Below, one piece after another: positions 16,136 to 22,815 of a stretch of DNA of 64,000 bases. Source of the DNA: Amycolatopsis saalfeldensis (GTDB lineage Bacteria; Actinomycetota; Actinomycetes; Mycobacteriales; Pseudonocardiaceae). The stretch lies in contig NZ_FOEF01000018.1 in the NCBI RefSeq assembly GCF_900110575.1, forward strand, positions 165,480 to 229,479, in the 5' to 3' direction. Both the position numbers and the translations under genes were made by a program. The notes beneath the pieces were generated by a model. The model was not told where the DNA came from and searched no databases. It worked only from the letters and a program-made list of their open reading frames with translations. Position 1 is the first letter of the stretch; each line of letters begins with the position of its first letter.

Positions 16136-16801
16136 CGCGGTTTCGCCGGGCCGCGGCTTCCAGACCTCACCCTCGACGAGGTCGTTGAAGCCGAGCCAGA
16201 CGAGGTTCATCAGCCAGGACGCGAGCACCCCGTCGGAGATCTCGGGGTGGTCGAGCGCCCAGTCGGCGAGCGATTCCGCGGCGCCGACCAGCGCGGCGGA
16301 CAGTCCGGCGCCGGAGAACTCGGCCTGCTGGGCCAGGCCCTTGCGGGTGCCGGCGGAGACGACCAGCGCGGCGACCAGCTCGATCGCGCGGGTGCGCATG
16401 GCGGTGATCTCGGCGGCGAACGCGCCGCCGACCGTCAGCGCTTGGCGGTGCAGCACCGTCCACGATTCGCGGTACTCGGCGACGAAGCGGTAGAACGACC
16501 GAAGCCCGTGCCAGAGCTGCATGTCGGGCGGCAGGTCGGGCTGGACGCCGGCTTGGATGGCCTCGAGCAGCCGGGTCGCCTCGCGCTGGATGCTCTTGCC
16601 AAACAGGTCCTCCTTGGAGCCGAGGTAGGTGTAGATCATCGGCTTGGAGACGCCGGCGACCTCGGAGATCTCGTCCATCGACGCCGAGTGGTAGCCGTGG
16701 CGCGAAAACACCTGCACCGCGGCGTCCAGGATCTGCCGCTCGCGCACGGCGCGCGGTAGCCGCCGGGCCCGCTCGGGCGGGCGCTGCTCTTCGTCGGGCA
16801 C
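16124..16801 (-). CDS. TetR-family regulator, candidate controller of the fadA2/fabG4/fadE5 genes
   Basis: A 225-residue one-component regulator. The HTH is at residues about 20-65 (RERQILDAAVQVFSRHGY, then MDEISEVAGVSKPMIYTYLGSKEDLF). The C-terminal ligand-binding domain is typical of TetR proteins that sense acyl-CoA-like or hydrophobic ligands, but no ligand can be read from sequence. It starts at GTG with a strong GGGAGGT site. It is divergent from the SCP2 genes and convergent with htdX. An operator-like TTACCTACTCACGGGTAG lies in the gap at 16866, consistent with autoregulation; related sites lie before fadA2/fabG4 and fadE5. In mycobacteria a TetR gene likewise neighbours this gene set. 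Confidence 0.85.
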   Translation of the reverse strand: MPDEEQRPPERARRLPRAVRERQILDAAVQVFSRHGYHSASMDEISEVAGVSKPMIYTYLGSKEDLFGKSIQREATRLLEAIQAGVQPDLPPDMQLWHGLRSFYRFVAEYRESWTVLHRQALTVGGAFAAEITAMRTRAIELVAALVVSAGTRKGLAQQAEFSGAGLSAALVGAAESLADWALDHPEISDGVLASWLMNLVWLGFNDLVEGEVWKPRPGETASEG

Positions 16802-16865
16802 TCCGACCTCCCTTTCGCCAGCACGAGACGCTACCTGCCACCGTGGTCGGCGCGTTCTTGCCCGC

Positions 16866-16883
16866 TTACCTACTCACGGGTAG
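16866..16883. promoter_or_regulatory. Operator-like site between tetR and SCP2 genes
   Basis: TTACCTACTCACGGGTAG sits between the divergent starts. CTAC and GTAG arms form a short inverted repeat, and the TTACCTAC half is the same as in the fadE5 upstream site at 54599. It is the likely binding site for the adjacent TetR regulator; this is inference from position and repetition. Confidence 0.55.
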
Positions 16884-16917
16884 CCTTACGCTGTAGCCGA
16901 GGGGAAAGGGGTGGCGC

Positions 16918-17562
16918 ATGGCCGAGGACACCGATCTGGCGAACCTGCGTGGCACGGCGCTGCTCGACGCGCTGGACCGCGTCGACGGGCTGGGCCCGGA
17001 GGCCGGCGCGCTGGACGTCAACGAGCTGGCCGACGCCGTCGACCCCCGTGAGCTGGGAAAAGACGACTTCCGCCGGCTGCTGGCGACGTTGATCCGCCTC
17101 GCGGAAACGGCACCGGCGTTCTCCCTGGCGAAGGTGGACCCGACGCGCTTCGCAAACCTCGTGGCGCGCGCTTCGCGGGCCCAGCTGGAGGCCGTCGTCG
17201 GCGAGCGCGTGCTGTGCGAGCGGGTGCTGGACGAGATCTTCGCGCGCATGGGTGCGCACATCCGGGTGGACCGTGCGCGGTCGTTGCACGCGGTGGTGCA
17301 CTGGCGCCTGTCCGGCGGCGTGGGCGACGGCGGTTACGACCGCTACGAGACGGTGATCTCGCGTGGCGCCTGCACGGTTTCACGGGAGATGAAGGAGAAG
17401 CCGCGCGTCACGATCACAGTGGCGCCGACGGACTTCTTCCGCATCATCACCCACCAGGCCACGCCCGCGGTCTTGTTCGTCACCGGGAAAATCAAGGTGA
17501 AAGGCGATCTCGCATTCGCGGCGGGCCTGATCGGCTATTTCGACCTTCCCAAACCGGCTTGA
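16918..17562 (+). CDS. SCP2 sterol-binding-domain protein (first of tandem pair)
   Basis: A 214-residue protein. The first 80 residues are helical and unrecognised. The C-terminal half is an SCP2-like lipid-carrier fold, with HWRLSGGVGDGGYDRYETVI, a VTITVAPTDFFRI strand, and the family end LFVTGKIKVKGDLAFAAGL. SCP2 domains bind fatty acyl-CoAs or sterols. The location next to a TetR regulator and beta-oxidation genes fits a role in moving or sensing acyl chains. The ATG is preceded by a GGGG-rich site. It is followed by a paralogue on the same strand 19 bases later. Confidence 0.82.
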   Translation: MAEDTDLANLRGTALLDALDRVDGLGPEAGALDVNELADAVDPRELGKDDFRRLLATLIRLAETAPAFSLAKVDPTRFANLVARASRAQLEAVVGERVLCERVLDEIFARMGAHIRVDRARSLHAVVHWRLSGGVGDGGYDRYETVISRGACTVSREMKEKPRVTITVAPTDFFRIITHQATPAVLFVTGKIKVKGDLAFAAGLIGYFDLPKPA

Positions 17563-17581
17563 GCCGTTACACTCGATTTCC

Positions 17582-18196
17582 GTGTCCCGTATTCGCTGGC
17601 GACGGTTCTCCCGTCCGCACGCTTCGCCGGCCTCAGACCACGCGGTCAACGGTTTCGCGCGGAAGCTGGAGCTGGCGAAGCTGACCCCGGCACAGTTCGT
17701 GCAGGTCCTGGAAACCTTGCACATGCTGGGAAACGCGGGCGCCGGCATCGAACTGAGCGCCCTGTCCACCCAGGTCCTGGTCGACATCGTCGGCCACTCC
17801 TCCCGCGACCAACTCAAAGCGATCGCCGATCATCCGGAACTGCGCGCAGTATTCCTCGACGAGATCTTCCGCCGAATGTCGGAGCACTTCCTCCCGGCCC
17901 GCGCCCGCTACGTCAACGTCGTCGTTTCCTGGCGCTTTCCCGGCGGCGAATCGGAAGACGGCTACGACCGCTTCCAGACTGTAATCGAAGACGGCCTATG
18001 CGTTTCCAGCACCGACCTCTCCCGCACCCCGGACACCACGATCACCCTCTCAGCCGACGACTTCATCCGCATGGCCACCGGCAACGCCACCGTCGCAACG
18101 ATGTTCGTCACTGGCCGCGTGAAGGTAAAGGGCGAGTACGCCCCGGCGGTCCGGCTGTCCAGCTACTTCAACATCCCTAAGCCGAGCGACGGGTAG
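17582..18196 (+). CDS. SCP2 sterol-binding-domain protein (second of tandem pair)
   Basis: A 204-residue paralogue of the preceding gene. Both share LDEIF.RM, the V.WR.GG...DGYDR(Y/F).TVI segment, the TITL/TITV strand followed by DF.RI/M, and the TGR/KVKVKG end. The N-terminal segment differs and is basic (SRIRWRRFSRPH). It presumably binds lipid or acyl-CoA ligands, as for the SCP2 family. It starts at GTG and is probably in one operon with the first copy. The tandem arrangement points to a local duplication. Confidence 0.8.
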   Translation: MSRIRWRRFSRPHASPASDHAVNGFARKLELAKLTPAQFVQVLETLHMLGNAGAGIELSALSTQVLVDIVGHSSRDQLKAIADHPELRAVFLDEIFRRMSEHFLPARARYVNVVVSWRFPGGESEDGYDRFQTVIEDGLCVSSTDLSRTPDTTITLSADDFIRMATGNATVATMFVTGRVKVKGEYAPAVRLSSYFNIPKPSDG

Positions 18197-18244
18197 TCTC
18201 GCGATCTCGCTGAAACTGTCGGTGTCACCCCATACAGTGAGTCC

Positions 18245-19393
18245 ATGGGCCTTGGTGACATCGACCGCAAACACGTAGAGGCGGCGATCGACGAGTATGA
18301 CCACCTCCGCAAGGGCAAGTTCTTCGACAAGCACAACATCCGAGCTGCGGAGCGCTTCTACGTCATGCAGGAGGACTGGGCGTACGAGGTCGAGGCCCTG
18401 CTGGGCATGTCTAACGCGACAGATATGAAGGCCGCAACTGCTCGCCTAGTTGACTTGGGTTTTGAAGTCCAGGACCGCGACTTGATTCCGCGCTTCGGGC
18501 CGATTCCCGGCATAGATGAGGGGCGCGCCTTCATCGATCGCAGGTCGGCCGCGGGACGGCAGGTGCATCGGGCGCTGCAGGCGGGCATCGTCGGTACCGC
18601 GAAAACAGGTGCCGAATCCATCGTCGTTTCGGGTGGTTACGACGAGGATCGCGACGAGGGGGACTTCATCCTCTACACCGGGCATGGCGGGCGGGACTCA
18701 GATACCGGGAAGCAGGTGGATGATCAGACGTTCGCTGCCCCCGGCAATGCCGCGCTGAAGGTAAGCATGGCCGAGGGCGATCTTGTTCGAGTGATCCGGG
18801 GAGCTCACCGAGGTTCGAAGCATGGTCCCGCTGAGGGTCTTCGATACGACGGTCTCTTCCGAGTCGAGTCCGCCTCCTACGGGCGCACCAGCGACGGCAA
18901 GTATCGGATCTGCCAGTTCGGGATGGTGAAGGTTGAGCTTCCGGGGCTTGACGTAGTACTCAACGCCAAGGATGTCAAGGTATCTGTTGAGGTTGCGCAC
19001 TCTGACAAGCCCCTGGGCAATCTAGTGCCGGGACGCCGCGGAGCGTGGCGTCAGCGGATCGTGCGGAGCACCGCTGTGACTAAGAAGATCAAGAATATCC
19101 ACGATGATCGATGTCAGATCTGTGGAGATCATCTGGTCGCCGGCGACGTGAGCTACTCGGAAGGCGCCCACATTCAGGGTCTCGGGAAGCCTCATGAGGG
19201 CCCGGATATCGAGAGCAACGTCCTCTGTCTTTGCCCCAGCTGCCATGTCCGGTTTGACCTTGGCGCGATAGTCATTCACGACGATCACTCGTTGTGGCTC
19301 AATGGTGTGCGCTACGGCGAACTACGCACTCATCCAAGCCACCACGTGGACCACAAGTATTTGGCCTGGCATCGAGCGGCGTACGAGAATTAG
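18245..19393 (+). CDS. SRA-HNH modification-dependent restriction endonuclease
   Basis: A 382-residue nuclease that should recognise modified cytosine and cut foreign or modified DNA, a type IV-like defence function. Residues 1-80 are helical. Residues about 84-232 form an SRA/YDG domain (FGPIPGIDEGRAF, GGYDEDRDEGDFILYTGHGG, and YDG at 201-203), which flips and reads 5-methylcytosine or 5-hydroxymethylcytosine in known members. Residues 290-345 are an HNH nuclease: Cys290/Cys293, His309 in GAHI, Asn325, then Cys330-x-x-Cys333-His334. Base composition and codon choice (many A/T third positions) differ from the neighbours, so it is probably horizontally acquired. It stands alone as a single-gene system. 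Confidence 0.9.
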   Translation: MGLGDIDRKHVEAAIDEYDHLRKGKFFDKHNIRAAERFYVMQEDWAYEVEALLGMSNATDMKAATARLVDLGFEVQDRDLIPRFGPIPGIDEGRAFIDRRSAAGRQVHRALQAGIVGTAKTGAESIVVSGGYDEDRDEGDFILYTGHGGRDSDTGKQVDDQTFAAPGNAALKVSMAEGDLVRVIRGAHRGSKHGPAEGLRYDGLFRVESASYGRTSDGKYRICQFGMVKVELPGLDVVLNAKDVKVSVEVAHSDKPLGNLVPGRRGAWRQRIVRSTAVTKKIKNIHDDRCQICGDHLVAGDVSYSEGAHIQGLGKPHEGPDIESNVLCLCPSCHVRFDLGAIVIHDDHSLWLNGVRYGELRTHPSHHVDHKYLAWHRAAYEN

Positions 19394-19398
19394 GCGTC

Positions 19399-19869
19399 CT
19401 AGCCCTCGATGATTCGTCCCTCGATCACCGGGTGCGGCTTCTCCGAGGGGCGCGGCTCAGGTTCCACGATCTCGCTGTCCACGACCATCACGGGGCCGCG
19501 GGCGCGGTTGGCGTAGCGGACGGCGCGCTTCTCCGCGCGGCGCAGCCACAGGCGGCGCGCCACGGCGCGGGACGGGGGCAGCATCAGGAGCAGGCCCACC
19601 ACGTCGCTGACGAAGCCCGGGATCATGATCAACACGCCGCCCAGGGCGATGAGCATGCCGTCGGTCAGTTCTTTCTCCGGGTTGCGGCCGGATTGGGCCG
19701 TGGAGACGAACGCGCGCATCGCCTTGCCGCCCTCGCGGCGGGCCAGCCAGGAGCCGACGAAGGCGCCCACCAGCAGCAAGGCGATCGTGCCGAGCACACC
19801 GACGGCCGAGCCCACCGCCCAGATCGCGGCGAACTCGGCGATGACGTAGAGCAGGAACACGACAGCCAT
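19399..19869 (-). CDS. fxsA: FxsA-family membrane protein
   Basis: A 157-residue protein of the FxsA family, named after the E. coli suppressor of F exclusion of phage T7. Hydrophobic segments near the N-terminus (VVFLLYVIAEFAAIW), at GVLGTIALLLVGAFVGSWLAR and around GVLIMIPGFVSDVVGLLLMLPP match the FxsA core, and the cytoplasmic C-terminus is charged. The start is set at the ATG giving MAVVFLL. The frame is open for 30 more codons upstream, but those contain no family sequence. No obvious ribosome binding site is seen before this ATG, so translation may be leaderless or start upstream. Physiological role unclear. Confidence 0.82.
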   Translation of the reverse strand: MAVVFLLYVIAEFAAIWAVGSAVGVLGTIALLLVGAFVGSWLARREGGKAMRAFVSTAQSGRNPEKELTDGMLIALGGVLIMIPGFVSDVVGLLLMLPPSRAVARRLWLRRAEKRAVRYANRARGPVMVVDSEIVEPEPRPSEKPHPVIEGRIIEG

Positions 19870-19959
19870 ATCGAGTGAACGAACGAGCTGCCCGATTTGC
19901 TCCCGGGACCCGGGGATCTCGGCGTTCGGGGCCGCGAATTCGCAGGGACGGGCGGCCAA

Positions 19960-20400
19960 GACGACCAGGTCACATCGATTCCAGGGGCGCGGGAGCAGGC
20001 TTTGGGCAACGCGACCAGGTCACGCCGACTTCAAGTGAGTGGCGCGGGAGTTGGCCCGGGCGGCAGTTGCTGATGGGGACATATCGACCTCGGGAACGGC
20101 GCTCGGGTTGGCTCGGGTGGCGGCTGCTGCCGGGCGCATCGACCTTGGTGAGCGGCGCACGGGGGCAGCTGCTGCCGCGGCGCATCGGACTCGGTGAACG
20201 GTGCTCGGGTGGCGGCTGCCGAGGGGGCGCATCGGCCTAGGCGAGTGACCGACGGGGTGGCGCGGGACCGCGCCGGCTCAGGATGGCGCATCGGCCTCGG
20301 CGAGTGGCCGAGGGGGCGCGGGAGGGACACATCGGCCTCGGGCGAGCGGCCCACCGGTCGGCGCGGGCGACGCCGGCCGACGTGAGTACGTCAGCGAGCG
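19960..20400. repeat. Degenerate GC-rich minisatellite
   Basis: The 553 bases between fxsA and the small P-loop kinase have no convincing gene. They contain about eight degenerate units of 43-60 bases. Most begin GGNCACATCGA, GGGGCGCATCG or a close variant, followed by CCTCGGCGAGTGGC-like sequence and a GGCGGCTGCTGCC-like end. Unit length and sequence vary too much for a CRISPR array, and no spacers of constant length exist. A minus-strand frame through it gives a low-complexity proline/arginine product that I reject as a gene. Confidence 0.7.
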
Positions 20401-20423
20401 GGGTTGCACCCGCAGACCCGAGG

Positions 20424-20924
20424 TCACACCGACCGCAAGAACGCCTCCACCTCGCGAGACGAACTCAGCAGCACCTGTCGCGCGGTCGGCGCCTCCGCTG
20501 CGATGCGGCTCAACAGTCGTGAACGGTGTGAGGTCCGCCAGGTCCAGATCCAGCGGATGAACTCGAGGTCCACCTTCGAGAGGCAGCCCGGCGCCTGGGT
20601 GTCCTGGCCGCGTTCGCGCAGCGTGCGGAGCAGCACGCGGCGCAGGCTCGTCCATCGCGAGACGTCGAGGAATACCACGGTGTCGGCCAGAGGGAAACGG
20701 ATGTCCATAGTGCCGCTGTAGTTCCCGTCGATCACCCAGCCGTTCGTCTGCACGGCGGCTGCCTGGGCCGCGCGGAAATCCGACAGCGGCGCCTCCACCC
20801 AGTCCGGACGCCAGTACAGGTGGTCGAGATGGGTGACGGGGACGTTCAGCCGCGCGGCCAGTCGCCGGGCGAGGGTTGACTTGCCGCTGCCCGAACAGCC
20901 GAAGACCAGGACCCGCCGCAGCAC
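20424..20924 (-). CDS. Small P-loop kinase (adenylate-kinase-like, FlaR-type)
   Basis: A 166-residue P-loop protein with Walker A GCSGSGKST at residues 9-17, followed by RLAARLNVPVTHLDHLYWRPDW and the GNYSGTMDIRFPLADTVVFLD segment. This is the pattern of the small family annotated as topology-modulation or adenylate-kinase-related proteins. It may phosphorylate a nucleotide or small molecule; substrate unknown. The C-terminal part ends with a segment (ARQVLLSSSREVEAFL) usual in the family. It lies 13 bases downstream of the ABC permease on the same strand, so it is probably cotranscribed. Confidence 0.75.
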   Translation of the reverse strand: MLRRVLVFGCSGSGKSTLARRLAARLNVPVTHLDHLYWRPDWVEAPLSDFRAAQAAAVQTNGWVIDGNYSGTMDIRFPLADTVVFLDVSRWTSLRRVLLRTLRERGQDTQAPGCLSKVDLEFIRWIWTWRTSHRSRLLSRIAAEAPTARQVLLSSSREVEAFLRSV

Positions 20925-20937
20925 GGGACAAGCGTAG

Positions 20938-22128
20938 TCAGCCGGGCAGGAAACTCGCTGCGATCAGGCCGACTAGCAGCACATCCGGGCCGCGGACGAG
21001 CTGGCGGGCGAGGCCCATCGGGACCAGCACGCCTTCGTACAGCACCAAGCCGAGCGAGCCGAAATCCAGCGCGCCACGCGTGACCGTCCGGACAACAGCC
21101 ACCGCCGCCAGCAGCGCGGCCACCACGGCCCCGACGGTCATCGGCACGCGGAGGAGCGCGACGAAAGCCGTCCACACCACCGCGAGCACGGCCAGCACGA
21201 CCACGGTGGTGGCCTTCAGCCGCAGGTCGGACGCGTCGAACCAACGGCGCAGGCCCGGCACGCGATAAACCTGCGCGACCGGCGCGGCGAACGGCAGCAG
21301 CGCCAGGTAACCGCCCATCCCGACCAGCCAGACGGACGTCACCGCGGGAAAAGTCACGTGCGCGGCGGCCACGGCCAGCGCCAGGAACAACGGCAGTCCG
21401 AGCTGGTGCCGGCGCGCGAGCACCCCCGTGACCAGGTAACGCGTGACGACGAACCGGCCGTCGAGCGCGGTCCGCCAGCGGACCGGGCGCCCGGCCGGCA
21501 GCAGCGCCCAGACGTCCAAAAACGCCGCCGACGTGCGTCGCACCATCCGCTCGGCGAAGTGGTGGACAAGTGAACGGCGGCCCGCCGTGCGCGCCAGCGG
21601 GGTCGACCAACCCAGCGCGACGGCCGCCGAAGCGGCCACCAAAGCGAGCGTCCACAAAGGAATGAACGGCAGCACGCCGAGCACTGGCACCAACGGCAAC
21701 ACGGCCTCGCCCCACACCCGCGCGCGGCGCGCCAAGGCCAGGGCGAGCCCGGCGACGCCGACGAACAGCCCCAGCGCGCCGCCGAGGTCCGCCGGGAAAC
21801 CGATCAGCACACCGGCCATCGCGAACGCGTACCCGGCCGCGGCGAAGCGCGCGGCCCAGTCGACCAGCAGCCGCCGGGTGAGGGTGCGCGGGCGCGAGCC
21901 GTCGAAGTCCGACCAGGTCAGCGCGGCGGGATCGGCCCACAGGTGGCCGCGGCGCGTGGTCGCCCGCCAGGCCATCGCAAGCCCGACGCACAACACGGCG
22001 ACGCCGCCCTGCACCCCGACCGGGGCGTCGCCGATCAGCTGCGAGCGGACCAGCGCGGTGTTGTAGAACGGTGATCCGAGCGCTCCGCCGAGTACGACCA
22101 GCGCGAGGATCAGGTCGGCCCGTTTCAT
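20938..22128 (-). CDS. Multispanning membrane protein, partner of ABC ATPase (module copy B)
   Basis: A 396-residue integral membrane protein with about ten hydrophobic segments, paralogous to the one at 1440-2714. Shared blocks include LWADPAALTWSDF near residue 65, the aromatic/arginine-rich middle, and the C-terminal VRTVTRGALDFGSLG followed by LARQLVRGPDVLLVGL. Its ATG overlaps the stop of a 33-codon ORF (ATGA), which in turn overlaps the ATPase stop, so ATPase, leader ORF and permease are coupled. It should be the membrane part of an ABC transporter. Substrate unknown. Confidence 0.83.
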   Translation of the reverse strand: MKRADLILALVVLGGALGSPFYNTALVRSQLIGDAPVGVQGGVAVLCVGLAMAWRATTRRGHLWADPAALTWSDFDGSRPRTLTRRLLVDWAARFAAAGYAFAMAGVLIGFPADLGGALGLFVGVAGLALALARRARVWGEAVLPLVPVLGVLPFIPLWTLALVAASAAVALGWSTPLARTAGRRSLVHHFAERMVRRTSAAFLDVWALLPAGRPVRWRTALDGRFVVTRYLVTGVLARRHQLGLPLFLALAVAAAHVTFPAVTSVWLVGMGGYLALLPFAAPVAQVYRVPGLRRWFDASDLRLKATTVVVLAVLAVVWTAFVALLRVPMTVGAVVAALLAAVAVVRTVTRGALDFGSLGLVLYEGVLVPMGLARQLVRGPDVLLVGLIAASFLPG

Positions 22129-22226
22129 GGTTGCACCGCGTAGCCTGCGACATAGCCCACCGGCGCCGGCCCACAGAACGGCGACCCGAGCAGAACCAGC
22201 GCGAGGACCAGGTCAGCCCGTTTCAC
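22125..22226 (-). CDS. 33-residue coupling ORF, duplicated permease N-terminus
   Basis: A short ORF of 33 codons (VKRADLVLALVLLGSPF followed by CGPAPVGYVAG) lies exactly between the ATPase and the permease. Its GTG overlaps the ATPase stop (GTGA) and its TGA overlaps the permease start (ATGA). Its product matches the permease start (MKRADLILALVVLGG...GSPF...APVG) with an internal deletion. At DNA level a 27-base segment is repeated with two mismatches, at 22101-22127 and 22199-22225. It looks like a tandem duplication of the permease 5' end that has kept its frame and coupling signals. It could be a small membrane peptide, a translational coupling leader, or a relic. Confidence 0.55.
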   Translation of the reverse strand: MKRADLVLALVLLGSPFCGPAPVGYVAGYAVQP

Positions 22227-22807
22227 AGCTCCACCAAGTAATCCGCGACCTCGTCCACCAGCGCCGCGTGGTGGCTCGCCGCAACGACCGCGGCCCCGCC
22301 GGCCTTGGCCGCGTCCACCAGCTCGGTCAGCCAAGCGCGCCCGGCGGTGTCCAGCGCGCGCTCGGGTTCGTCCAGCAGCAGGACCTCGTACGGCCGCGCC
22401 GTAGCCGCGAGCAGCAGCAGCCGGCGGCGCTGGCCCGCAGACAGATCAGCGGCCGGGACGTCGGCCCGGTCGTCCAGACCCGTCGCCGGTGGGATGCCGA
22501 ACGAGCGTGCCAGCAGGTCCAGGTGCTGGCGCGGGGTCAGCTCGTCGAACAGTGCCGAGTCGTCCATCAGCACCGAGACCCGGCGGCGGAACGACGCCGT
22601 GCGCTCGTCCGGCGGCATCCCGCACACCAGCACTGTCCCCGACGTCGGCTGTTGCGTGCCGTAGAGGCACCGCAGCAATGTCGACTTACCGACCCCGTTC
22701 GCCCCCGTGACGACCACGCACTCACCCGCGTCGACCGCCAGGTCCAGGTCGCTGAACAGCTCCGTCTCCCCGACGCTGACGCCGAGCCCCCTCGTTTCGA
22801 TCAGCAC
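22223..22807 (-). CDS. ABC transporter ATP-binding protein (module copy B)
   Basis: A 194-residue ATP-binding cassette subunit. Walker A is GANGVGKST at about residues 35-43, the signature is LSAGQ, and Walker B is in VLLLDEP followed by ERALDTA. Over residues 28-105 it is strongly similar, about two of three residues by eye, to the ATPase at 838-1443, including the shared RCLYG, QQP, PPDER, DDS and ELTP.QHL.LL blocks. The GTG start lies eight bases after the stop of the large ABC exporter gene, so the module is probably part of one transcript with the exporter and the upstream TetR gene. Confidence 0.88.
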   Translation of the reverse strand: MLIETRGLGVSVGETELFSDLDLAVDAGECVVVTGANGVGKSTLLRCLYGTQQPTSGTVLVCGMPPDERTASFRRRVSVLMDDSALFDELTPRQHLDLLARSFGIPPATGLDDRADVPAADLSAGQRRRLLLLAATARPYEVLLLDEPERALDTAGRAWLTELVDAAKAGGAAVVAASHHAALVDEVADYLVEL

Positions 22808-22815
22808 ATCAGAGA

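Noticed and set aside
20031..20354. A minus-strand ORF through the minisatellite
   Set aside because: The product is a low-complexity repeat translation with no ribosome site or conserved domain.
19960..20400. CRISPR array considered for the repeat region
   Set aside because: Repeats are long, degenerate and GC-rich, spacers of constant length are absent, and there are no cas genes.
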